Part shown: positions 49,390 through 57,152 of the stretch, in pieces
Numbering within the stretch: the stretch's first letter is position 1
How the letters are laid out: every line of letters begins with the position of its first letter
Assembly (NCBI GenBank): GCA_945913025.1
Contig: CAMECJ010000001.1
Span: forward strand, 124,001 to 188,000
Length of the DNA: 64,000 bases
Reading direction: 5' to 3'
Source: an uncultured Elusimicrobia bacterium
GTDB lineage: Bacteria; Elusimicrobiota; Elusimicrobia; Elusimicrobiales; Elusimicrobiaceae
Program-made: the position numbers and the translations under genes
The notes under the pieces: model-generated
Told to the model about the DNA's origin: nothing
The model's database searches: none
What the model saw: the letters and a program-made list of their open reading frames with translations, nothing else

Positions 49390-51512
49390 TTTGTGTTCTC
49401 CTTACCCGCTAACAAGTGGGAGTGTTCTATTTGTTCCAATACATATTCCGGCGACAGCGATTCCATACAGACGTGCTTCCCTTTAATACAGGCTTGCTGC
49501 CACGTTTTGGAATAAAATTCGCAGCATACGCTGCAAGCGGAAGAACGTAAATTAAGATTTTCCCCATACCCGTATACTACTGGAGAAGTAGGACCAAAAA
49601 ACACGCAGGAAGGCCCGCCTTTTAACGCGTGGCGCAAGTGAACCAGTCCGCCCTCGCAATCTATATGCAAAACGGCATTTTTCAAAACAGCCTTAATTTC
49701 CTCCAAAGAAGTTTTCCCCGCCAAATTGCGGTGCGTATTGCCAATTCTTTCTCCTTTCCCCGACCCGACTTCCAAAATTTCATAATTAGGATAACATTTC
49801 TTTAATTTTTTCACTAATTTACGGTAGTAAACAAGCGGCCACAATTTGGTACTTTCCGCAAGGCGTTCATGTCCCACTTCGCGGTTGACGGTAATATATT
49901 TCTTTCCGAGCAAATTAAATTTTCGCAGAACCGCTGCTTCATCTTTTACTTGCGGAGTAAAAACAAACTCTTCCCGCAGGTTAAATTCATCTACTATATC
50001 CGGCTGGTGCCAGCGTTTGGAGCAAGAAGAAAAGACATTATGGGTAAGGGAATCTTTATAGTGCGTTAATAAAAGCAGTTCCTTATTATCGCGCTCAAAA
50101 CGGAGTAACTTTTCCACATAGGCCAAAAGGTCCGGCGGCAGACGTTTCTCATCCGCGCTGACAACAACAGGACACCGCATAAGAGACAGAACCAAATCAT
50201 AAGAATAACGTTCCCATTCTCTCCGGGTAAGTTTTCTGCGGATAAAATCAGGCGCGAACGACTCCAATAATTTTTTATTGGGAAAAGCGGCGTCAATTCT
50301 TACCTCCGCCGTTCTGCCCAACTGTTCATAAAACGCACATAGCCAATTCAGTCCGATAAGCAGATCCCCCATTCCACCCTCAAACTGAATACATATCCGC
50401 ACCGGCCCGCTTAAGCTGTTTTTGCTGCGGCGATTGAAACGCAAACTGATTAAACAGGCCCATAACATATGAAACGCAATTTGCCAAACAGAATGGTACT
50501 TGTCCCCATACCGAAACAATCTCTCCTGTAAATATGTCAGTTGGCAAGACACATTCAAAGCCCTGCGCAAAACACTGCCGCTAAAATAGTGGGCAAAAAA
50601 TGCGGAGGATTGCGTTAACAACGCATTATCAGAAACACGCGCCGCACGGGATTCCTCCCGCGCTTTTTCCCGAATTTTGCCCTGCAGGCGCAAACATTCC
50701 CGCCATAAGCGGGGCGAAAACGAGAGTAAAAACCGCACCCAGCACATTGCCCGCATTTGTACAGATTGTACGTTTTTCCACATAAACAAAATGCGGTTCC
50801 GTTTGGACAAAAATTGTGTCCGCTTACTTTTTTTGCTGTTAATGGTGCCGCCGCACTTATGTTTTAAGCGCGTGTCGGGAGCGTAAAGGATCTTCCAGCC
50901 GCGTTTTAAACCGCGGTAGGCAAGGTCTGTTTCTTCCAACAAATACGGCGCCAATATTTCATCAAATCCGCCCAATTCGTCAAACTGCTTACGGTTGCAA
51001 AAAAAGTATGCCCCCTGCACCCCCCAGGAGGGATACTCCTCCAACGCAGGCAAAACACGATTGTAAAGGTTCTTGGTAAAACGCAAAAAACCGCTTTTAT
51101 ATTCTAATAATTTAAGGCCGTCCAACTGTTCCCATTCGCCCGCCGTTTTTGGATAAGCGGAATATCCCGCGCAAGTAACACAAAATACGTCAGGCCGCAG
51201 ATATTTTTCCGCCGTGATGAAAAAATCTTCATCTACAAAAACGTCGTTATCCAAAAAGCAAATCCAGTCGCACGAAAATTTATTTACCCCGCTGTTCCGC
51301 GCCGAACACGCCCCCTGCGAGGGGTTGGCAATAAACGTCACTTCCGGAAACAAACGCGGAGCTTCTTGCAACGTGCCGTCGGAGGAATGGTCATCCACCA
51401 CTACAAGCCGTATATTTCCGCCCCTTTTTTGTGCGGCCTTTATCACCGAGGGCAAGCAGTCTTTTAAATGATGCAGTCCGTTTTTTGAAGGGATAACGAC
51501 AGAAATTTCCAT
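49386..51512 (-). CDS. GT2-GT9 fusion glycosyltransferase
   Basis: 708 residues from ATG 51512, which follows GAGAGG and is the first codon with family similarity. Upstream frame is non-coding RNA. Residues 1-270 are a GT2 domain: 'MEISVVIPSKNGLHHLKDC', 'VVVDDHSSDGTLQEA', the DxD-like 'CFLDNDVFVDEDFF', and 'EETDLAYRGLKRGWKI'. A helical linker follows. Residues about 395-700 resemble heptosyltransferase-type GT9: 'IQFEGGMGDLLIGLNWLCAFYEQL', 'VGSGKGERIGNTHRNLAGKTSLEEIKAVLK' and 'HIDCEGGLVHLRHAL'. Two sugar-transfer steps of a surface polysaccharide may be joined in one protein. No membrane segment is present. Confidence 0.82.
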   Translation of the reverse strand: MEISVVIPSKNGLHHLKDCLPSVIKAAQKRGGNIRLVVVDDHSSDGTLQEAPRLFPEVTFIANPSQGACSARNSGVNKFSCDWICFLDNDVFVDEDFFITAEKYLRPDVFCVTCAGYSAYPKTAGEWEQLDGLKLLEYKSGFLRFTKNLYNRVLPALEEYPSWGVQGAYFFCNRKQFDELGGFDEILAPYLLEETDLAYRGLKRGWKILYAPDTRLKHKCGGTINSKKSKRTQFLSKRNRILFMWKNVQSVQMRAMCWVRFLLSFSPRLWRECLRLQGKIREKAREESRAARVSDNALLTQSSAFFAHYFSGSVLRRALNVSCQLTYLQERLFRYGDKYHSVWQIAFHMLWACLISLRFNRRSKNSLSGPVRICIQFEGGMGDLLIGLNWLCAFYEQLGRTAEVRIDAAFPNKKLLESFAPDFIRRKLTRREWERYSYDLVLSLMRCPVVVSADEKRLPPDLLAYVEKLLRFERDNKELLLLTHYKDSLTHNVFSSCSKRWHQPDIVDEFNLREEFVFTPQVKDEAAVLRKFNLLGKKYITVNREVGHERLAESTKLWPLVYYRKLVKKLKKCYPNYEILEVGSGKGERIGNTHRNLAGKTSLEEIKAVLKNAVLHIDCEGGLVHLRHALKGGPSCVFFGPTSPVVYGYGENLNLRSSACSVCCEFYSKTWQQACIKGKHVCMESLSPEYVLEQIEHSHLLAGKENTK

Positions 51513-51660
51513 AAAACCTCTCTTGGATTTAACCGTGGAGAGAAAGAGGCCGGACTCTTGGCGGAGGTCTTCGGCCCCTTTCTCTTCCATACGTCTGTGC
51601 TGAAACGTATGGAAACAGAAGGAATCCGAAGAAAAGGATAACAATAGGAAAACGAAGCAG
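51513..51660 (-). promoter_or_regulatory. Structured leader of the glycosyltransferase gene
   Basis: Two adjacent helices stand in the minus-strand leader: TTCCATACGT/ACGTATGGAA (10 bp, plus 51585-51614) and a 13-bp helix GAGAAAGGGGCCG/CGGCCTCTTTCTC containing one G-U pair (plus 51540-51584). A CTCTC segment at plus 51538-51542 (written as GAGAG) can instead pair with the GAGAGG Shine-Dalgarno at plus 51517-51522. It shares bases with the 13-bp helix, so the two states exclude one another. Confidence 0.5.
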
Positions 51661-51871
51661 AAAAAACGGCTGAATAACGCAAGTCTGAGAGAGTGCCTTG
51701 CCATTAAACAGCCGTGGTCTCGCGTATAAAATACGCGAAACACTCGGCAGAAGATAAAGGGCTCATGACTTCCCTCTACCTTCTGCCTAAACCAGCTGTT
51801 TTTTGGACTCTCTCAGAACTTTGGTTTCCCAAAGCCTTCCTATTCTTCATAGGATTCCAAAAAACAGATTA
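51661..51871 (-). ncRNA. Structured small RNA with pseudoknot, class unknown
   Basis: A promoter (TTGCAG, 18 bp, TAAAAT; plus 51878-51907) and an intrinsic terminator frame a transcript of about 210 nt. Helices, plus coordinates: outer CTGTTTTTTGGA/TCCAAAAAACAG (51796-51807 with 51856-51867); inside it CTTTGG/CCAAAG (51819-51834) and TCCTAT/ATAGGA (51838-51854). Then GGCAGAAG/CTTCTGCC (51746-51787), TCGCGTAT/ATACGCGA (51720-51738), and terminator ACGGCTG/CAGCCGT (51666-51715) with an inner GCAAG/CTTGC, then TTTTTT. ACTCTCTCAG (51807-51816) is complementary to CTGAGAGAGT (51685-51694), a 10-bp pseudoknot. It is not 6S, tmRNA, RNase P, SRP or a riboswitch I can name. Confidence 0.75.
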
Positions 51872-51877
51872 AATTGT

Positions 51878-51907
51878 ATTTTAGCCGCGTACGGCGGCGT
51901 ACTGCAA
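51878..51907 (-). promoter_or_regulatory. Promoter of the structured RNA
   Basis: Minus-strand TTGCAG and TAAAAT are 18 bp apart. The spacer contains a GC-rich dyad (GCCGC-CGTAC-GCGGC), which may also end the P-type ATPase transcript. Confidence 0.5.
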
Positions 51908-51923
51908 ATCTCCTAAATGATAT

Positions 51924-53822
51924 TTATTGTAGCATATTTTCTTTAAAATAAAGCGGCCTTAACGAATTGGCCACCGCCAACAAAGATACTCCCACGTCGG
52001 CAAACACCGCTTCCCACAAATTGGCGCAGCCCAATGCACCCGCCGCCAATACAACCGCTTTTACCGCGAGCGCAAACACAATGTTTTGGCGGATAATCTT
52101 CATTGTAAAACGCGCCTGACGCACTGCTGTAACCAATTTTCCGATTTCGTCCGTCATCAGCACCACGTCGGCGGCCTCAATGGCGGCGTCGGAGCCGAGG
52201 CCACCCATCGCAACGGATAAATCCGCCCGCGCCAACACGGGCGCGTCGTTTACGCCGTCTCCGGCAAACGCCGTAGCATATCCGCGCGGAGTTTGGGCTA
52301 TAAAACTTTCCAGCTTAGCCACTTTATCCGCCGGTAATAACCCACCGAAGGAGTGCGTTATCCCCAGTTCTCCGGCGGTTTTCCGCACGGCGGACGGCGC
52401 GTCCCCGCTGAGAATAACAATATCCCGCACCAACCCGTTTTGGAGCGTTTTCACGGCGGATGCGGCTCCTTCTTTTAGTCTATCGCCCAATACTATTGTT
52501 CCCTTCCACACGCCGTTTTGCGCAACAAAAACGCAGGATCCTTCCGCCGCAGGCACGGACACGTGATAACGCGACATCAAACGCGCGTTTCCGGCTAAAA
52601 TTTGTTCTTTTTCCCCCTGGGCGCAAATGCCCTCGCCCGCAATTTCTTTGACATTACACTCGCCGTCAGCTGAAATATTCTCTTGCCGTGCGGCGCGAAG
52701 GAGAGCCTTGGCCGCAGGATGATTGGAATACCGCTCTGCCCGGGCGGCTAAACGCAAAACCTCCCGGCGCGTGACGCCCTCTGCGGAACGGACACCCAAT
52801 ACTTCAAATACGCCTTGGGTCAGCGTACCGGTTTTATCAAAGGCTAGCGTGCCGATTTTCGCCAAGCGTTCTAAAAAAGCGCTACCCTTAATCAGTATAC
52901 CGTGCTTCGCCGCGCCGCCAATCCCGCCGAAAAACCCCAACGGAACGGATAATACCAGTGCACACGGGCACGAAGCCACCAAAAACACAAGCGCGCGGGA
53001 TAACCAGGTTTTAAAGGAGGCGTCCGAAATAAGCAGCGGCGGCAGTACGGCCAGTAACACCGCGCCGCCTACCACAACGGGCGTATACAGACGGGCAAAA
53101 CGCGTGATAAATTTCTCAGCGGCGGATTTTTTTTGCGAAGCGTGTTCGGCCAGTTCCAAAATTTTGGCAACGGCGGAATCTTGATATAATTTTTCTACGC
53201 GCACCGTCAGTGTTCCGTCCACACACACGCTTCCGGCCCAAACGGCAGTTCCCGTGCGCGCGCTGACCGGACGGGATTCCCCCGTCAGCGCCGACGCATC
53301 CATACCGCTTTTACCCTTAACCACTACGCCGTCCAGCGCAATTTTTTCGCCGGCAAAAACCAGCATTTCCTGCCCGATTTGAACCTCTTTCGGCGCCTTT
53401 TTCACTTCGCGTCCGTTTTCCGTCACCCGCGCAAACGCAGGACGCAAATCAAGCAGTTTAACGATATTCCTGCGCGAAGCCCCCGCCGCGCGGTCCTGTA
53501 AAGTTTCACCGATTTGATAAAAAAGCATTACGGCGGCCGCTTCCGGATACTCACCAATCGCAAACGCGCCCAGACTGGCGACGGACATTAAAAAGTGTTC
53601 ATCAAACACGCGCCCTTTTAGAAGGTTGCGTCCGGCACGCAAAAGGACGTCATATCCGCTGAGTAGATATGATGCCGTCAAAAGCGCTATTTTTGCCCAT
53701 GGCGCAGCAATAAATAACCCCACCACAAACAGCGCGCAGGCCAACCACAAACGCAGCCAAATACGTTTTTCCGTTTTGCCGTGCGTGCAGCCACAGGAAT
53801 GACAGTGACAGTGTTCGCTCAT
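51924..53822 (-). CDS. Heavy-metal P-type ATPase (Zn/Cd/Pb type)
   Basis: 632 residues. In place of a full HMA domain the N-terminus has a Cys/His cluster (MSEHCHCHSCGCTH). The P1B features are 'GESRPVSARTG', the metal-channel CPC at 285-287 ('SCPCALVLSVPLG'), phosphorylated Asp329 in DKTGTLTQG, 'HPAAKAL' and 'GDGVNDAPVLARADLSVAMG'. CPC plus the ArsR regulator points to export of Zn2+, Cd2+ or Pb2+. Its ATG overlaps the repressor stop by 4 nt. Confidence 0.93.
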   Translation of the reverse strand: MSEHCHCHSCGCTHGKTEKRIWLRLWLACALFVVGLFIAAPWAKIALLTASYLLSGYDVLLRAGRNLLKGRVFDEHFLMSVASLGAFAIGEYPEAAAVMLFYQIGETLQDRAAGASRRNIVKLLDLRPAFARVTENGREVKKAPKEVQIGQEMLVFAGEKIALDGVVVKGKSGMDASALTGESRPVSARTGTAVWAGSVCVDGTLTVRVEKLYQDSAVAKILELAEHASQKKSAAEKFITRFARLYTPVVVGGAVLLAVLPPLLISDASFKTWLSRALVFLVASCPCALVLSVPLGFFGGIGGAAKHGILIKGSAFLERLAKIGTLAFDKTGTLTQGVFEVLGVRSAEGVTRREVLRLAARAERYSNHPAAKALLRAARQENISADGECNVKEIAGEGICAQGEKEQILAGNARLMSRYHVSVPAAEGSCVFVAQNGVWKGTIVLGDRLKEGAASAVKTLQNGLVRDIVILSGDAPSAVRKTAGELGITHSFGGLLPADKVAKLESFIAQTPRGYATAFAGDGVNDAPVLARADLSVAMGGLGSDAAIEAADVVLMTDEIGKLVTAVRQARFTMKIIRQNIVFALAVKAVVLAAGALGCANLWEAVFADVGVSLLAVANSLRPLYFKENMLQ

Positions 53823-54154
53823 AAATCCTCCAATACGTGTTTTAATCCTTGGTTGAAAATGGTTTGTACATGCTCATCCGCCAAAGAATAAAATACGGTT
53901 TTTCCCTCTTTACGGTTTCTAACGAGTTTATTCTGCTTTAAAAAGCGCAGCTGGTGCGAAATGGCGGAGTGTGTCATCCCCAGTTCTTCGGCGATGTGCT
54001 GTACGCAGCGTTCGCTGCCAAAAAGCGCGCACAAAATACGCAGGCGGGTGCTGTCCCCAAATACTTTAAAGAGATCGGCTAAATCGTACAACGTTTCCGG
54101 CGCAATCGTCAGCGCGGCTTTGCAAACGTGTGCAGGCGCGGTTTTCTTTTTCAT
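53819..54154 (-). CDS. ArsR/SmtB-family metal repressor (CadC-like)
   Basis: 111 residues from ATG 54154 (GGGGA 7 nt upstream). The winged helix 'LADLFKVFGDSTRLRILCALFGSERCVQHIAEELGMTHSAISHQLRFLKQNKLVRNRKEGKTVFYSL' is standard for the family. The recognition helix is near 60-72. Cys11, Cys42 and Cys50 (an altered ELCV motif, 'SERCVQ'), together with the N-terminal Cys, suggest a CadC-type metal site that releases DNA when Cd, Zn or Pb binds. It heads a two-gene operon with the exporter. Confidence 0.9.
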   Translation of the reverse strand: MKKKTAPAHVCKAALTIAPETLYDLADLFKVFGDSTRLRILCALFGSERCVQHIAEELGMTHSAISHQLRFLKQNKLVRNRKEGKTVFYSLADEHVQTIFNQGLKHVLEDL

Positions 54155-54174
54155 AAATTTCCCCAAACAAAAAT

Positions 54175-54232
54175 ACTAATATATGAACATATGTTCATGT
54201 ATTAGTATAACAAGATTTGCGCCAAACGTCAA
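54175..54232 (-). promoter_or_regulatory. ArsR operator and promoter
   Basis: ATGAACATATGTTCAT (54183-54198) is a perfect 16-bp palindrome with outer arms ACTAATA/TATTAGT (54175-54181, 54200-54206), one mismatch in 32 bp. It matches SmtB/CadC-type operators. The promoter is TTGACG (plus 54227-54232), 17 bp, TATACT (plus 54204-54209), so a bound repressor covers the -10 and start. Confidence 0.85.
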
Positions 54233-54251
54233 GGGGCCAAGAATTTCCTGC

Positions 54252-54283
54252 TTGAGAAAACAGTAAAAAATTGTATACTGTTT
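54252..54283 (+). promoter_or_regulatory. Pilin promoter overlapped by inverted repeat
   Basis: TTGAGA (54252-54257), 16 bp, TATACT (54274-54279). AAACAGTA (54258-54265) and TACTGTTT (54276-54283) are a perfect 8-bp dyad with a 10-nt gap, spanning the spacer and -10, as expected for a repressor operator. Confidence 0.6.
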
Positions 54284-54312
54284 GTATAAACTTTTAATTT
54301 AGGAGAGAGGAT

Positions 54313-54759
54313 ATGAATCAAGGTTTTACCCTTATTGAACTATTGGTGGTCGTGCTGATTCTCGGCATTTTGGCGGCGATTGCCTTGCCGCAGTACGAAC
54401 TGGCGGTGGAAAAATCCCGCACGGCGGAAGTATTTGTAGTGGCCAAAGCCATTATGGACGCCGCACAACGCTATGAGCAAGCTAACCCGAATAATACGCC
54501 GACCACCTTTAGCCAACTGGGCGACATAGACTTAAAAGGCGGTAGTATCAGCGCAAACGTATTTGCCACGAAAAATTTCGTTTATCTGTTAACCCCCTCC
54601 AATGGATACGCTTCTTTGACTGTGCGGAGAGTCGACAATGGAGAAGAATTATATCAAGTGGCATTCTACTCCCATGATGACCCCAGCAAAAGAGAGCCGA
54701 GCTGCGTCCCTACTATAGAAGACTATGCGCCTATTTGCGCATTGTTTGAAAACATTTAA
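54313..54759 (+). CDS. Type IV pilin-like protein
   Basis: 148 residues with AGGAGAGAGG just upstream. The very short leader (MNQG) precedes FTLIELLVVVLILGILAAIA, the class III prepilin motif with Glu5, then 'LPQYELAVEKSRTAEVFVVAKAIMDAAQRYEQANP'. The head domain ends with a Cys pair 'SCVPTIEDYAPICALFENI', the disulfide loop of PilE-type pilins. It is a single gene between the metal-export operon and the cell-wall cluster, with its own promoter and terminator. Head domain and Cys spacing differ from those of the pilin at 38054. Confidence 0.9.
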   Translation: MNQGFTLIELLVVVLILGILAAIALPQYELAVEKSRTAEVFVVAKAIMDAAQRYEQANPNNTPTTFSQLGDIDLKGGSISANVFATKNFVYLLTPSNGYASLTVRRVDNGEELYQVAFYSHDDPSKREPSCVPTIEDYAPICALFENI

Positions 54760-54782
54760 ACACTTAACCTGTGCCAAGTGCA

Positions 54783-54823
54783 AAACTCCCCATCATATTT
54801 CTGACGGGGAGTTTCATTTTTTT
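54783..54823. terminator. Bidirectional terminator between pilin and murG
   Basis: AAACTCCCC (54783-54791) and GGGGAGTTT (54806-54814) form a 9-bp stem. TTTTTTT follows on the plus strand and TTTTG on the minus strand. Confidence 0.88.
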
Positions 54824-54831
54824 CATTAAGC

Positions 54832-55914
54832 TTATAAATTACGCAGTAATTTAACGATTTCTTTCGCGGCCGACATCGGGTTGGGAATATCCAGTTTATG
54901 ATATGCCCTACGCATAGCGGACAGCTTCCGTGCGCCGGAGCGTTTGAATAAATCCGCAAATGCCAGCTGCAAGTTAGCGGTCAGGTTTTTGTCTTCCCGC
55001 ACCACTAACGCGCAGCCCGCGTTCTCCAAAATTTTGGCATTATAGAATTGGTGATCCGCTGCGGCGTATGGAAACGGTACGAGTACCGCCGGAACGCGGC
55101 AGTAAATCAGTTCCGCAAGTGTGCTTGCGCCGGAACGGCAGATAGCCAAATCGGCTGTTTTCATAATGGCGTAAATTTCGTGCGAATACGGCAATACGGC
55201 CACATTCTTCATGCCGGCATATTCTTCTTTCATCACGCCAAACCACCGCTCCCCCGTAATATGCACAAACTGCCAGTCCGCCGCCTGTTTCAGCGTTTTG
55301 GCTACGGCATTATTTAAACCTTTCGCCCCCTGACTGCCGCCCACGATAAGCGCGGTTTTTTTGTCGGGCGACAAGCCCAAGCCTTCCAATAAAGCGGCGC
55401 GGTCCACGCGGTCGGCAAACTCGCGGCGGATTGGAGTGCTGGTCAAGACGGACTTTTTAATCTTTTTATCTACCGGAAGTCCCAGCATAAACAAATCGGC
55501 GAACTTGCCGCAAATTTTATTTGCCAGCCCCAAGCGCGCGTTGGAATCGTGTACGGCGGTTTTTATCCCCATAAAATGCGCCGTAAAAATCAGCGGAAAT
55601 GAAATATATCCTCCCGTACCTACAGCCACGTCCGGACGGTAATTTTTTAAAATCGCCCGCGTCTGCCACAGGGCCTTTGCAAATTTTCCCCAAAAGCGGA
55701 TATGGCGCAGCGGATTCACTGAACGCGGCAGTCCCGTAAAATCAATTTCTTTATAACGCAATTTATGCGCGTCCAAAGTTTGGGCGGCGGGATCGTTCTT
55801 ACGTATGATAAAAAGAACCGGCAGCCCTTGTTTGCGAAGTTGTTTGCCCAGTGCAAAACCCGGATAAAAATGCCCTCCGGTTCCGCCGGAAGCGATAATA
55901 AAACGTCTGTTCAT
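54832..55914 (-). CDS. murG: UDP-GlcNAc:lipid I N-acetylglucosaminyltransferase
   Basis: 360 residues. The start 'FIIASGGTGGHFYPGFALGKQL' is the GGTGGH loop of MurG. 'VVGTGGYISFPLIFTAHFMGIKTAVHDSNARLGLANK' and 'LIVGGSQGAKGLNNAV' follow, then the UDP-GlcNAc site 'ADLAICRSGASTLAELIYCRVPAVLVPFPYAAADHQFYNA'. The usual 'HEQN' reads HDSN. It adds GlcNAc to lipid I on the cytoplasmic face. It is the last gene of the cluster, 2 nt after ftsW. Confidence 0.96.
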   Translation of the reverse strand: MNRRFIIASGGTGGHFYPGFALGKQLRKQGLPVLFIIRKNDPAAQTLDAHKLRYKEIDFTGLPRSVNPLRHIRFWGKFAKALWQTRAILKNYRPDVAVGTGGYISFPLIFTAHFMGIKTAVHDSNARLGLANKICGKFADLFMLGLPVDKKIKKSVLTSTPIRREFADRVDRAALLEGLGLSPDKKTALIVGGSQGAKGLNNAVAKTLKQAADWQFVHITGERWFGVMKEEYAGMKNVAVLPYSHEIYAIMKTADLAICRSGASTLAELIYCRVPAVLVPFPYAAADHQFYNAKILENAGCALVVREDKNLTANLQLAFADLFKRSGARKLSAMRRAYHKLDIPNPMSAAKEIVKLLRNL

Positions 55915-55916
55915 AA

Positions 55917-57149
55917 TTATTTATTCCTGTGTTTGTAATTCGTCACATCGTCACGCAGGTTGTTTTGCGTATGGTCCACCGCCGCTACGTTTAGAATAAT
56001 GCCCATCATCACCAACGTCATAATGACGGACGAACCGCCGTATGAAAAAAACGGCAGCGCAATCCCTTTCGTAGGCAAGAGGCCGATAGCCATCGCCATA
56101 TTAAAAAACGCCTGCATACAAATCGTAATGGTCAGCCCGAAAATGAGCAGACTGTGAAACGTCGTTTTGGCCACGCGCGCCAAACTGATTCCGCGAATGA
56201 GCAGCCAACAAAATCCGCCGATTACAAGCGCAACACGGAAAAACCCGAACTCTTCACACATAATGGAAAAGATAAAGTCCGTATGTGCAGCGGGAAGATA
56301 CTCCAATTTCAGCTCGCTGTTCCCGAGACCCTTGCCGAACCATCCGCCCGAACCGACCGCCAAAAAAGACTGCACCAACTGATAACCCGTGCTTCCCGCC
56401 GTTTCAAACGGGTTCAAAAATGAAAAAATACGCTGGCGGCGGTATCCCACAAAAAACAACTGTTGGATAAGAAGCGGTGAAATGATAAGCGCCGGCACGA
56501 ACAGATGCAAAAAACGCGCGCCGGCCACCAACAGCATACATACAAATACCGCGCCCATAAGCGTCGGCGTGCCGATATCTTTTTCCGCCAAAATAAGTGC
56601 GAGTGTAAAACCCGCCACAGCAATCGGTTTAATCAGGAGTTTCCAGTTTTTAGCCAGTTTGCCCGATACGCCGTCCAAATAATCCGCCACATAAATCACC
56701 AGCGTTACCTTAGCGATTTCGGAAGGCTGGAGTTTAAAAAACCCGAAATCAATCCACCGGTGTACATTGGCCTGCGTGCGCGTAAAAAGCACAAGAATCA
56801 AAAGTACCCACGTGATATACATCAAATTGATGGGTTTTAAGAGTTTAATTTTCTGGAGATTTGTATACGTTTGGGACAGAAATAACGCAGCCGAAAGGCC
56901 CAAAACATCAAATACCAGCTGGCGTTTAAAAAAAGCGGACGAATCAAACGCACTGGAGGAATACGTAAAGATGAGTCCCACCAACACGAAAATAAAACTG
57001 ACATACGCCACGCTCTGATCCAGTTTAAGGGGGCTCCAACCGTCCTTTTTGGTACGCGCGGAAAACCCTGTTCTCCGACGGTAAGCCGGAGTGTTTTTCT
57101 TGATAAATGTGTTTTTGCGCTTGGAAGTTTTGCTAAATAACGTAACCAT
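55917..57149 (-). CDS. ftsW: FtsW-type SEDS peptidoglycan polymerase
   Basis: 410 residues with ten predicted helices after a basic N-terminal stretch of about 40 residues. SEDS signatures: 'PSEIAKVTLVIYVADYL', 'VLILAEKDIGTPTLMGAVFVCMLLVAGA', 'PFETAGSTGYQLVQSFLAVGSGGWFGKGLGNSELKLEYLPAAHTDFIFSIMCEEFGF' and 'TKGIALPFFSYGGSSVIMTL'. The position between mraY and murG and the pairing with ftsI mark it as divisional FtsW rather than RodA. It polymerises lipid II into glycan strands. A 3-nt gap separates it from mraY. Confidence 0.95.
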   Translation of the reverse strand: MVTLFSKTSKRKNTFIKKNTPAYRRRTGFSARTKKDGWSPLKLDQSVAYVSFIFVLVGLIFTYSSSAFDSSAFFKRQLVFDVLGLSAALFLSQTYTNLQKIKLLKPINLMYITWVLLILVLFTRTQANVHRWIDFGFFKLQPSEIAKVTLVIYVADYLDGVSGKLAKNWKLLIKPIAVAGFTLALILAEKDIGTPTLMGAVFVCMLLVAGARFLHLFVPALIISPLLIQQLFFVGYRRQRIFSFLNPFETAGSTGYQLVQSFLAVGSGGWFGKGLGNSELKLEYLPAAHTDFIFSIMCEEFGFFRVALVIGGFCWLLIRGISLARVAKTTFHSLLIFGLTITICMQAFFNMAMAIGLLPTKGIALPFFSYGGSSVIMTLVMMGIILNVAAVDHTQNNLRDDVTNYKHRNK

Positions 57150-57152
57150 AAA

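Noticed and set aside
51513-51743. 77-codon N-terminal extension of the glycosyltransferase
   Set aside because: It translates the structured RNA terminator and leader; GT2 similarity and the ribosome binding site both start at 51512.
51884-51901. GC-rich dyad as a strong terminator of the metal ATPase gene
   Set aside because: The stem is only 5 bp and is followed by TAAAAT rather than a T-run; it more likely forms the spacer of the RNA promoter.
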